From Afifella sp. IM 167 (lineage in GTDB: Bacteria; Pseudomonadota; Alphaproteobacteria; Rhizobiales; Afifellaceae), in contig NZ_NSLC01000009.1 in assembly GCF_020144925.1 (NCBI RefSeq), positions 147,578 to 211,577 on the forward strand: DNA of 64,000 nucleotides, read 5' to 3'. Positions 44,231 through 52,220 of the stretch are shown in pieces. Numbering within the stretch: position 1 is the stretch's first letter; each line of letters starts with the position of its first letter. A program made the translations under genes and the position numbers. The notes beneath the pieces were generated by a model, which was not told the origin of the DNA, did no database searches, and saw only the letters and a list, made by a program, of their open reading frames with translations.

Positions 44231-46291
44231 ATGAGTGGCAACAACGCGGGACATGAGAGGCGCACCGGACCGAGATGCATCGCCATCGTCGGTCCGTTCG
44301 CGAGCGGCAAGACGAGCCTCCTGGAAGAGATTCTCTATCGCACCGGCGCTGTCGAGAAGCCCGGCTCCGTCGCTGCCCGCAACACCGTCGGCGATGCCTC
44401 TGCGGAGGCGCGCGAGCATGCCATGAGCGTCGAGCTCAACTGCGCCAACACCGAATTCATGGGCGAGCCCTACTGCTTCATCGACTGCCCTGGCTCGGTC
44501 GAGTTCGGCTACGAGGCCGACCCGGTTCTCGCCTGCGTCGACGCGGCGATCGTGGTCGCCGAGCCGGACGAGAAGAAGATCCCCGCCCTGCAGGTGGTGA
44601 TGAAGCATCTGGAGGAGCGCGAGATCCCGCGGCTCCTCTTCTTCAACAAGGTCGACAAGGCGCCCGGCAATGTGCGCGACGCGCTGGAGATGCTCCAGCC
44701 GGTCTCCAAGGTTCCGCTCGTCCTGCGCCAGATGCCGATCTGGCAGGACGGCATCGCCGTCGGCTTCATCGATCTCGCCCTCGACCGGGCCTTCCTGTAT
44801 CGCGAGCACGCGCCGAGCGAGGTGGTGGATGTCGCCGAGATGGACCGCCTCAATTCGGAGGAGGCGCGCTTCACCATGCTGGAATCGCTCGCCGATCATG
44901 ACGACGAGCTGATGGAGCAGCTTCTGGAGGATATCGAGCCGCCGCGCGACGAGGTCTTCGCCGATCTCGTCAAGGAGATGCGGGCCGGCGAGATCGTCCC
45001 GGTCTTCCTCGGTTCGGCGGCCAACGGAAACGGCATCATGCGTCTTCTCAAAGCGCTGCGCCACGAAGCCCCGGACATCACCGACACGCAGGCGCGCCTC
45101 GGCATCGATCCTTCCGGCGGCACGGTCGCGCAGGTCGTCAAGACGATCCACACCAGCCACGGCGGCAAGCTTTCGCTCGCCCGCATTCTCTCCGGCAAGG
45201 TCGAGGACGCGGCGGAGCTGGAAAGCGCCTCCGGCGCTTCCAAAGTCTCCGGCATTTACGCGCTGATGGGCCAGAAGACCTCCAAGCGCGGCCCGGCGCT
45301 GGCCGGCGAGACCGCCGCCCTCGGCAAGCTGGAGGCGGTGAAGACCGGCGACACGCTCGTTGCCAAGGGCGCGGCCGCGCCGCGGATCATGGTGCCGAAG
45401 CCGCCCCAGCAGGTGCTGCAGAAGGTGGTGCAGCCCACCGAGCGCAAGGATGAGGTGAAGCTCTCCGCCGCGCTCGCCAAGCTGGTGGAGGAGGATCCCT
45501 CGCTCTTCGTCCTGCATCGCCAGGATACGGGCGAGACGCTGGTCGGCGGCCAGGGCGAGATGCATCTGCGCGTCGCGCTCGAACGCCTTGCCGGCAAGAA
45601 CGGCCTTGCCATCGAGACCTCGGTGGCGACCGTTCCCTATTGCGAGACGATCAAGGGCAGCGTCAGCCAGCGCGGCCGGCACAAGAAGCAGTCCGGCGGC
45701 CACGGCCAGTTCGGCGACGTGATGCTGGATATCCAGCCGATGCCGCGCGGCGAGGGCTTCGTCTTCGCCGAAAAGATCTCCGGCGGCGTCGTGCCGAAGC
45801 AGTATTTTTCGGCGGTCGAGGCGGGCGCCAGGGAAGCGCTGCAGAACGGCCCGCTCGGCGGCTTCCCGGTCGTCGATGTCGGGGTGACGCTGACGGACGG
45901 CTCCTACCACACGGTCGATTCCTCCGAGCAGGCCTTCAAGATGGCCGCGATCCTCGCCATGCGCGAGGGGCTGCCGCAGTGCCAGCCCGTGCTCCTGGAG
46001 CCGGTGATGAAGGTCGAGATCGCCGTGCCGAGCGAGGCCACGCCGAAGGTGAACGCCATTGTCTCCGGCCGCCGCGGCCAGTTGATGGGCTTCGACGCCC
46101 GGGCGGGCTGGGACGGATGGGATGTGGTGGAGGCGATGCTGCCGGAAGCGGAGATTGCCGACCTCATCATCGAGCTGCGCTCCGCGACGCAGGGCGTCGG
46201 CTCCTTCACCTTCGCCTTCGATCATCTCGCCGAGGTGCACGGGCGCCTGGCCGAGGACATCCTCAAGGCGGCGCACAAGGAAGCGGCCTGA
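44231..46291 (+). CDS. EF-G-like GTPase (elongation factor G paralogue)
   Basis: 686 residues, with AAGGAAGGAGG upstream. The P-loop is GPFASGKT (21-28), switch II region IDCPGSVEFGYEA (84-96) and specificity NKVD (139-142). EF-G domains II-V follow, including GQGEMHLRVALERL and HKKQSGGHGQFGDV. The canonical PGH His before switch II is Ser here, so GTP hydrolysis may differ from EF-G. Proteins of this type sit apart from the str operon fusA; their role in translation or ribosome recycling is unsettled. Confidence 0.85.
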   Translation: MSGNNAGHERRTGPRCIAIVGPFASGKTSLLEEILYRTGAVEKPGSVAARNTVGDASAEAREHAMSVELNCANTEFMGEPYCFIDCPGSVEFGYEADPVLACVDAAIVVAEPDEKKIPALQVVMKHLEEREIPRLLFFNKVDKAPGNVRDALEMLQPVSKVPLVLRQMPIWQDGIAVGFIDLALDRAFLYREHAPSEVVDVAEMDRLNSEEARFTMLESLADHDDELMEQLLEDIEPPRDEVFADLVKEMRAGEIVPVFLGSAANGNGIMRLLKALRHEAPDITDTQARLGIDPSGGTVAQVVKTIHTSHGGKLSLARILSGKVEDAAELESASGASKVSGIYALMGQKTSKRGPALAGETAALGKLEAVKTGDTLVAKGAAAPRIMVPKPPQQVLQKVVQPTERKDEVKLSAALAKLVEEDPSLFVLHRQDTGETLVGGQGEMHLRVALERLAGKNGLAIETSVATVPYCETIKGSVSQRGRHKKQSGGHGQFGDVMLDIQPMPRGEGFVFAEKISGGVVPKQYFSAVEAGAREALQNGPLGGFPVVDVGVTLTDGSYHTVDSSEQAFKMAAILAMREGLPQCQPVLLEPVMKVEIAVPSEATPKVNAIVSGRRGQLMGFDARAGWDGWDVVEAMLPEAEIADLIIELRSATQGVGSFTFAFDHLAEVHGRLAEDILKAAHKEAA

Positions 46292-46338
46292 CCGCAGGGC
46301 AGACTGCCCTGACGGGCAGGCTCGCCGATACGAGGCGA

Positions 46339-46358
46339 TGCCCGGCGCGAGCCGGGCA
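46339..46358. other. hairpin between convergent genes
   Basis: An 8-bp perfect stem TGCCCGGC / GCCGGGCA closed by a GCGA tetraloop, in the 120-bp gap between the EF-G-like gene and the convergent LysR gene. There is no T tract, so termination is possible but not shown. Confidence 0.4.
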
Positions 46359-46411
46359 GGCGAGGGGCTTTCGGCAGGGAAGGCGGGCGGGAGGTCTGTC
46401 CGCCTGAGCGC

Positions 46412-47302
46412 TCAGTAGTGCCAGCGCCTCGCATTGGCGATGAGGAAGTCGCGGAAGACGGCGACGCGCGCGGAATTCCGGAGCTCTTCGGGATAGACGA
46501 AATAGGTGTCGAAGGCCGGCACCTCGGCTTCCGGAAGAACCGCGACGAGGCCCGATTCCTCGTTCACCAGATAGTCTGGCAGCATGGCGATGCCGACGCC
46601 GCGTTCCACCGCCCGGCGGATGGCGACGACGTTGTTGATCGACATCATCGGGGTGCGCGGCTCGGCCGATTCCCGTCCCTGCGTGACGAGCCGGTTCATT
46701 TCCTTCAGGTAGCCCGGCGCGTTGTCGCCGTAGACAATGATCCGATGGCTGTCGAGTTCGCCGATCGTCTTCGGCTGGCCGAAGCGCTTCAGATATTCCG
46801 GCGATGCGTAGACGTGGAAATGCACCGTGAAGAGCTTGCGCTGGATGAGGTCGGGCTGGGTCGGGGCCCGCAGCCGGATGGCGACGTCCGCCTGGCGCAT
46901 GGCGAGGTCGAGCTCGTCGTCGTCGAGCAGGACCTGCAGGTTGATCTGCGGATAAAGGTCGATGAACTCGTTCAGCCGTGTGGCAAGCCATGTCGAGCCG
47001 AGGCCAACGGTCGTCGTCACGCGCAGCGGGCCGCTTGGCTGGCCCTTTGAGTCGGCGAGTTCGGCGCGCGTCTGCTCCAGCTTGACGAGAACGTCGCGGG
47101 CCGTGCGCATGAGCAACTCGCCCTGTTCCGTCAGGATCAGCCCGCGGGCGTGACGGTGGAAGAGGGGAACCCCGAGTTCAGCTTCCAGGGCGCTCACCTG
47201 CCGGCTGACCGCCGACTGGCTCATGTTGAGCGTGTCTCCCGCATGCGTGAACGAGCCGGCATCGGCTGCCGCATGGAAGATACGCAGCTTGTCCCAATCC
47301 AT
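46412..47302 (-). CDS. lsrB: LysR-family regulator, LsrB/VtlR-like
   Basis: 296 residues. The N-terminal winged helix-turn-helix is MDWDKLRIFHAAADAGSFTHAGDTLNMSQSAVSRQVSALE. The effector domain ends FDTYFVYPEELRNSARVAVFRDFLIANARRW. The MDWDKLRIFHAVADAGSFTHAG start and position just after trxB match LsrB of Sinorhizobium and VtlR of Brucella and Agrobacterium, which control redox, envelope and small-RNA genes. Assignment of the regulon here is inference. Confidence 0.88.
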   Translation of the reverse strand: MDWDKLRIFHAAADAGSFTHAGDTLNMSQSAVSRQVSALEAELGVPLFHRHARGLILTEQGELLMRTARDVLVKLEQTRAELADSKGQPSGPLRVTTTVGLGSTWLATRLNEFIDLYPQINLQVLLDDDELDLAMRQADVAIRLRAPTQPDLIQRKLFTVHFHVYASPEYLKRFGQPKTIGELDSHRIIVYGDNAPGYLKEMNRLVTQGRESAEPRTPMMSINNVVAIRRAVERGVGIAMLPDYLVNEESGLVAVLPEAEVPAFDTYFVYPEELRNSARVAVFRDFLIANARRWHY

Positions 47303-47376
47303 CTGAACTCCCCTCCAGGACCGGCACGGTCCGGAAGCTGGCCTTTTTGGGCCTTTTGTTTTGTGCGACGCCGGCC

Positions 47377-48345
47377 TTATTCGGCCGCTTCCCTCGCCGC
47401 TTCAATACCGTAGAGGAACTTTTCTGCCTCCAGGGCGGCCATGCAGCCCTGGCCGGCAGCCGTCACCGCCTGCCGGAAGACATCGTCCGTCACGTCGCCC
47501 GCGGCGTAGACGCCGGGTATCTCAGTGGCGGTCGAATCCGGCGCTGTCCACAGATAGCCGTTCGGCTTCACCTTCAATTGATCCTTGAACAGCTCGACCG
47601 CCGGCGCGTGGCCGATGGCGATGAAGATGCCGTCCACCGCGACCTCGCTGATTTCGCCGCTGCGCACGTTGCGGATCTTCGCGCCCGTCACGGAGGGCGG
47701 AAAGCCGCTCTGTCCGACGACCTCCTCCAGCACGCTGTCCCACATGACGGCGACGTTTTCGCGGGCGAGGAGCCGCTCCTGCAGGATGCGCTCGCTGCGC
47801 AGCGCGTCGCGGCGGTGGACGAGGGTCACCTTGCTGGCGAGATGCGAGAGGTAAAGCGCCTCCTCCACGGCGGAATTGCCGCCGCCGATCACCAGCACTT
47901 CCTTGCCCTTGTAGAAGAAGCCGTCGCAGGTGGCGCAGGCGGAGACGCCGAAACCCTTGAAGCGCTCCTCGGAAGGCAGGCCGAGCCAGCGTGCCTTCGC
48001 CCCGGTCGCGATGACGATCGCGTCGGCCGTCCAGATGTCGCCGCCGTCCAGTTTCAGGCGGAAGGGCCGGTTCTTCAGATCGACCTCCACCACCACGTCG
48101 CTGACGAGGCGCGTGCCGACATTCTCGGCCTGGCTGCGCATCTGCTCCATCAGCCACGGCCCCTGGATGGGATCGGCGAAGCCCGGATAGTTCTCCACGT
48201 CCGTGGTGATGGTGAGCTGGCCGCCGGGCTCCATGCCGGCGATGAGGACGGGCTCCAGCATGGCCCGCGCGGCATAGATGGCGGCGGTATAACCGGCCGG
48301 GCCCGAACCGATGATGACGAGCCTGGCGTGCTTGGCCTCTGGCAT
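47377..48345 (-). CDS. trxB: thioredoxin-disulfide reductase
   Basis: 322 residues from MPEAKHARLVIIGSGPAGYT. The FAD site is GSGPAG (13-18), the redox pair is CATC (137-140), the NADPH site is VIGGGNSAVEEA, and the C-terminal FAD motif is GVYAAGDVTDD. It reduces thioredoxin with NADPH. It lies upstream of the lsrB-type gene (74-bp gap) on the same strand and divergent from the 2OG oxygenase gene. Confidence 0.95.
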   Translation of the reverse strand: MPEAKHARLVIIGSGPAGYTAAIYAARAMLEPVLIAGMEPGGQLTITTDVENYPGFADPIQGPWLMEQMRSQAENVGTRLVSDVVVEVDLKNRPFRLKLDGGDIWTADAIVIATGAKARWLGLPSEERFKGFGVSACATCDGFFYKGKEVLVIGGGNSAVEEALYLSHLASKVTLVHRRDALRSERILQERLLARENVAVMWDSVLEEVVGQSGFPPSVTGAKIRNVRSGEISEVAVDGIFIAIGHAPAVELFKDQLKVKPNGYLWTAPDSTATEIPGVYAAGDVTDDVFRQAVTAAGQGCMAALEAEKFLYGIEAAREAAE

Positions 48346-48623
48346 GGTCGCACCCCTGCGAATTTTGAGCACTGAGATAGGCGGCGATGCCCGAAAGGGC
48401 AAGCAATGAGCCGGCTCCGTCACCAGCTTTCGCCCGCCGGGCTCCGCCTTGACGCTAAGCTTGGCGCCAAGTCTGGCGTGGCGGGCCTGCCACAGACAAG
48501 CGCCCGGCGCATCCCGGGGGGCGCGGCATGATTGCGCAGCCGCCCATTGACGTGGCAATGAGGCCTTTCGTTCAATGAGAGAGTGCCGCCGCGCATCGGT
48601 CGACGGCCGTGAAGGGGTGGCCC

Positions 48624-49298
48624 ATGCCCGGTCTGACGGAAGCTACGAAGAATTCTATCCGCGAATCGGTGCGGGCTGCCGACATGCGCTCCGAGCCCTA
48701 TCCCCACGCCATTCTGGAAAACCTCCTGCCGCAGGAGGTCTACCGGGACCTGAAGGATCTCGATCTGCCGGTCGTCGAACTGGCAGGCGTCTCCGGCACG
48801 CGCGAGGTGCATAACGGCGAGCGCAGCTATATCGCCGCCGACAATCTCGGCCGCAACGCCGCCTGCCGCGCCATCGCCGAGGCCTTTCAGGATCCGGAAA
48901 CCGTCTCTCTCCTGCAGGAGCATTTCGGCACCGATCTCGCCGGCACCTATCTGAGGATGGAATACGCCCAGGACGTCGACGGCTTCTGGCTGCAGCCGCA
49001 TACCGATATCGGCGTCAAGAAGTTCACGCTCCTCCTCTATATGTCGGACGATCCGAGCCATGCCGATCTCGGCACGGACATCTATGCAGACAAGGAGACC
49101 CATGTCGGCAGCTCGCCCTTCAGGCCGAACGGGGCGATGGTCTTCGTTCCCGCCGACAACACCTGGCACGGCTTCGAGAAGCGGCCGATCCGGGGCGTGC
49201 GCCGCTCCATCATCGTCAATTACGTGACCAGCGACTGGCGCGCCCGCGAGCAGCTTGCCTTCCCGCAGCAGCCGGTGCTCGAAGGCGCGGCGGCCTGA
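48624..49298 (+). CDS. 2-oxoglutarate/Fe(II)-dependent oxygenase family protein
   Basis: 224 residues from MPGLTEATKNSIRESVRAAD; GAAGGGGTGG precedes this ATG, with a GTG five codons upstream as alternative. The double-stranded beta-helix has iron ligands H126 and D128 (QPHTDIGVKKFT) and H182 (NTWHGF), with RRS at 193-195 as a likely 2OG-binding Arg. The substrate is unknown. It lies alone between trxB (divergent) and the ELM1 gene (convergent). Confidence 0.82.
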   Translation: MPGLTEATKNSIRESVRAADMRSEPYPHAILENLLPQEVYRDLKDLDLPVVELAGVSGTREVHNGERSYIAADNLGRNAACRAIAEAFQDPETVSLLQEHFGTDLAGTYLRMEYAQDVDGFWLQPHTDIGVKKFTLLLYMSDDPSHADLGTDIYADKETHVGSSPFRPNGAMVFVPADNTWHGFEKRPIRGVRRSIIVNYVTSDWRAREQLAFPQQPVLEGAAA

Positions 49299-49322
49299 CG
49301 CTGGAGGTCTGGCGCTGGGGGC

Positions 49323-50303
49323 CTAGCGCTGCAGAAGGCGCCGGCGCACGAGCTCCGCCACTTCCGGCGTCGCATCCACCGGCTCGCCGCTTCCGGTAAA
49401 GAAGAGGTCGAGCCCCTCCGGCCCGGTCACCGAGACGAGTCCGCGCCGGCCGAGATTGTCGACGAAGGCGTCGTGCCGCTTCGACTTGCCGTTCATCGGC
49501 AAGAGGTTGATGGCGCGGCCGGTCGCCAGCGCCTCCGACACCATGGAAACCGAATCGGCCGTCACCACCAGCCGGTCGGCGAGCGCCAGGATGCCGAAAT
49601 AGGGGTTCTCGCCGCTCCCGTCCCACTGCCAGTACCAGGGCTCCCCGGCGAAGGCGGCCGAGAGCCTTTCGGTCACCCGCGCCTCGGTGCGCCGCGAGGG
49701 CGTCACCACGATGCGCGCGCCGGTGATCTCGTGCACCTTGGCGATCATCGTCTCGAGCCGCGAGAGCAGCGCCTCGCTCATCCAGTAATGCTTGGTCGGC
49801 CCGCCGAGCACGAAGCCGACGAGTCTCTCCGCCCCCCCGCGCAGCCTCTCGCGCCACGCCTCCGCCGCTTCGGCGAGCTTTTCCGGTGTCACCCGATGCA
49901 GCGCCGTGTCGACCGAGACGACGTTGTCACCGCTCATGGCGTCGTGGCGCATGGCGATGACGAGATCGAAATGCTTCGTCGGCGTCTGCGGGTTCTGGAT
50001 ATGCACCGTCTTCGTGGCGCCCCCGGAAGCGCGCCGGATGCCGATCGAGAGCGCCGTCGAGCGCCGGCCGCAGGAGATGATCAGTTCCGGGAAGGGCCGC
50101 TCCAGCCGATCGCCCTCGGGGGCGAGGCCGGCGAGCGGGGCAGGGCACAGATGCCCCGGCAGCATCGACCAGGGCTTGCGCAGCGTCACCGCTTTTTCCT
50201 GGAAGTCGACGCCGAGCCTTTCGGCCAGTCCGATCGCCTGGCTGCGCATGCCGGCTTCGCCGGTCGTCAGGACCCAGCAGGTCGGTCGGGATGATTCGCT
50301 CAT
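49323..50303 (-). CDS. ELM1/GtrOC1-family protein (DUF1022)
   Basis: 326 residues. It begins CWVLTTGEAGMRSQAIGLAE and has ELIISCGRRSTALSIGIRR, TVHIQNPQTPTKHFDLVIAMRHDAM, VLGGPTKHYWMSE and VVTADSVSMVSEALATG, the full ELM1 pattern with a GT-B-like fold. The plant homologue ELM1 recruits DRP3 for mitochondrial fission; the bacterial role is unknown, perhaps a nucleotide-sugar or glycosyltransferase-like enzyme. Confidence 0.87.
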   Translation of the reverse strand: MSESSRPTCWVLTTGEAGMRSQAIGLAERLGVDFQEKAVTLRKPWSMLPGHLCPAPLAGLAPEGDRLERPFPELIISCGRRSTALSIGIRRASGGATKTVHIQNPQTPTKHFDLVIAMRHDAMSGDNVVSVDTALHRVTPEKLAEAAEAWRERLRGGAERLVGFVLGGPTKHYWMSEALLSRLETMIAKVHEITGARIVVTPSRRTEARVTERLSAAFAGEPWYWQWDGSGENPYFGILALADRLVVTADSVSMVSEALATGRAINLLPMNGKSKRHDAFVDNLGRRGLVSVTGPEGLDLFFTGSGEPVDATPEVAELVRRRLLQR

Positions 50304-50481
50304 GGGAGGGCGCTTTCACGGGTCGCGCGGGCGCGCTGGCCAGCTGTTCCGGTAGCATGCGAGGCGAGGGGGGCAAAGGCCGTGTCCGGCGACTTTCGGC
50401 CGCTTTTGCGCCAGCTCTGCCGCGCAATTGAGCGGCGCTGCCTAGCGGCCGGGCAATTGCATACCTGACATGCAGAGTCGT

Positions 50482-50515
50482 TGATTGCCTCGCCGGGTCG
50501 TTCTGGCGATATACG
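50482..50515 (+). promoter_or_regulatory. candidate promoter for the sRNA at 50.5 kb
   Basis: A TTGCCT -35-like box (50486-50491), a 17-bp spacer and a GATATA -10-like box (50509-50514) lie just upstream of a structured, terminator-ended stretch. A TTGATT at 50482 overlaps. Transcription would start near 50521. Confidence 0.4.
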
Positions 50516-50520
50516 AACAG

Positions 50521-50651
50521 CTGACGAGCTCTTGGGTCGCTTTTCCCGGTGACCTTGGAGAGGCAGCTGTTCCCCTCTTGGACGGCCGGTCGCCTGACCG
50601 GCTCCAAACTCTCCTGCGAGCCCTGGTAATCTCCGGGGCTCGCTTTTTTTT
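50521..50651 (+). ncRNA. candidate small RNA ending in a strong terminator
   Basis: About 130 nt in the 458-bp gap between the ELM1 gene and the DUF3775 gene. Visible helices: GCCGGTC / GACCGGC (about 50584-50602) nested in GGAGAG / CTCTCC (about 50558 and 50610), then the terminator stem GCGAGCCC / GGGCTCGC with T8. There is no convincing ORF. The fold and promoter suggest a stand-alone sRNA rather than a leader, since termination comes 110 bp before the next start codon. It does not show the SRP RNA or tmRNA signatures; 6S RNA cannot be excluded. Confidence 0.5.
50616..50651 (+). terminator. intrinsic terminator of the candidate sRNA
   Basis: Stem GCGAGCCC / GGGCTCGC with a loop of about 11 nt and an uninterrupted run of eight T. 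It is among the strongest intrinsic terminators in the window and follows no recognised gene on this strand. Confidence 0.85.
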
Positions 50652-50761
50652 GTGCCTGCCGCCGGGCTTCGGGCGCATGCAGGCCCGTTCCGCGTGACAA
50701 AGGGCGCCGGTACGGAGTAGAACCGGCGTGCTATCCCGACTCCCTCGGGAGGCCCAGGAAA

Positions 50762-51184
50762 ATGTTAGTGGAAATGGCTGTCGATCTCTCTCTCGATCCC
50801 GCGACTCTGCGGATTTTCGCCGAAAAGGCACGCGCCATCAGCGCCGACGTCCAGGGCGACTACGAGGATGGTACGGAGCACGAGATCGACCTCGATGCCG
50901 AGGGCATGCACGAGAGCCATCATCATGACGCTCTCGCTGAGGAAGAGGCCGACGACCAGACCGAGGAAGAGCTGCGCGAGCTGATCGACGATCTCAATGT
51001 CGATGAGGCCGCCGACCTCGTGGCGATCGTCTGGATCGGCCGCGGCGACTACAGCGCCGACGATTGGGACGAAGCGCGCACGGAGGCCCGTTCGCGCGCC
51101 GCCGGCAAGACCTCTGCCTATCTTCTGGGCATGCCTCTTCTCGCCGATCACATCGAAGCCGGGCTCGACACGCTCGATTTGTAG
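50762..51184 (+). CDS. DUF3775 family protein
   Basis: 140 residues, acidic. MLVEMAVDLSLDPATLRIFA is followed by a spacer with HESHHHDALAEEEADDQTEEE and the DUF3775 core ELIDDLNVDEAADLVAIVWIGRGDYSADDWDEARTEARSRAAGKTSAYLLGMPLLADHIEAGLD. A GGAGGCCCAGGAAA ribosome site precedes the ATG; the ATG four codons later is possible. The function is unknown. The gene lies 110 bp beyond the sRNA terminator. Confidence 0.82.
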   Translation: MLVEMAVDLSLDPATLRIFAEKARAISADVQGDYEDGTEHEIDLDAEGMHESHHHDALAEEEADDQTEEELRELIDDLNVDEAADLVAIVWIGRGDYSADDWDEARTEARSRAAGKTSAYLLGMPLLADHIEAGLDTLDL

Positions 51185-51247
51185 CTGTCTCGCGCGCCTG
51201 CCGGCCATTATCGGCGGAGCGCCCCGTTCCCAAACGCTCGATAGCCT

Positions 51248-51946
51248 TCACCAGCGGCGGTAAAGCTGCAGCAGGATCGTGGCGTTGCGGCTGTCCAGCC
51301 GCGGGTCGCTGACCGAGCCGATCAGCGTCATGCCGTCGACGATCCGCTGCTCGGCCTGCAGCGTGTTGTGCCAGGTGAAGTCGCTGTTGGTCATGCTCGA
51401 ACGGGCGAGCAGGGCGGTGCCGGTGCCCCGCAGGTCGAGGCGGAGCGACGGGCTCGTCTCCAGCGTGCGCACCGCCTCGCGCCCGAGCCCCGTCTGGTTG
51501 AGCGCGTAGCTCAGCTGCATGGAGGCGTTGACGAGGCTGCCCAGCGTCTTCTCCTCGCGGATGCGCGCGGCGATGCGGTAGCTGTCGGTCTCCGGCACCA
51601 CATTGCCCTCGACCCAGGCCTTGTCCCACGCCCAGTCGAGATCGGAGAGCGGACCGGGAATGCCGAGGCTGTACCAGAGCGCGTCCACCGGCCGGTTGCC
51701 CCATTGCCAGATACGCGTGTCGATGCCGAGGCCCGGCGATCCGGCCGTGCCGAGATCCATGCCGAGCCGCCCCTCGATCGGACCCGGCACCTGCGTTCCG
51801 AGAGAATAGACCGCGGAGCCGTCGGAATTGTGCGCCCGCCCGAGGATCAGCCAGTGCCGGTCCCCGGCCGCTGCGCTGCCGGGAAGGGCGCGGGAAAGAC
51901 AGGCGATCGTGAGCGCGGCGCATGCCGCGCGGGCCGTGATTCGCAA
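51248..51946 (-). CDS. secreted protein of unknown function, possibly beta-barrel
   Basis: 232 residues. A signal peptide (RAACAALTIACLSRALPGSA) precedes DRHWLILGRAHNSDGSAVYSLG. The rest alternates polar and hydrophobic residues (RLGMDLGTAGSPGLGIDTRIWQWG, SYRIAARIREEKTLGSLVNA, LRLDLRGTGTALLARS) and ends in an aromatic, LLQLYRRW, as outer membrane barrels often do. I do not recognise the family. Divergent from uvrB. Confidence 0.65.
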   Translation of the reverse strand: MRITARAACAALTIACLSRALPGSAAAGDRHWLILGRAHNSDGSAVYSLGTQVPGPIEGRLGMDLGTAGSPGLGIDTRIWQWGNRPVDALWYSLGIPGPLSDLDWAWDKAWVEGNVVPETDSYRIAARIREEKTLGSLVNASMQLSYALNQTGLGREAVRTLETSPSLRLDLRGTGTALLARSSMTNSDFTWHNTLQAEQRIVDGMTLIGSVSDPRLDSRNATILLQLYRRW

Positions 51947-52220
51947 GGGCTCCGGCTCCAGTCGTTCAAGGCGCTGGCGCGAATGACCCCCGGACGAATC
52001 CTCCGTCGGATGGTTGTTGGGCGAAGAGTTTAGGAAGCTCTGTGGCGAAAGAAAGAGTCACGTCCTGCTTGTGCTCCGCGCGCTCCGATTGAGCCTCGGC
52101 GGGCGCGGCGGATGCTTCGCGCTCCGCCGCGCACCCGGCTGTGCCGGCCTCCTGTCATTCCTGGCAGCAGGAAGCCGATCGGCCCTTTCCGCGCCGCCGC
52201 CATCGGTCCATATAGGGAAC

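Noticed and set aside
44081..46276. A 731-codon open frame antisense to the EF-G-like gene
   Set aside because: Composition is His/Leu/Arg-rich shadow text; the plus strand encodes a clear GTPase with a good ribosome site.
48460..48471. 12-bp palindrome CTTGGCGCCAAG upstream of trxB
   Set aside because: Short GC palindromes are frequent at this base composition, and it does not fit a T-N11-A LysR site well; too weak to report as an operator.
50521..50651. SRP (4.5S) RNA or tmRNA
   Set aside because: The GGAAGCA-type SRP apex and the tmRNA tRNA-like ends are not present.
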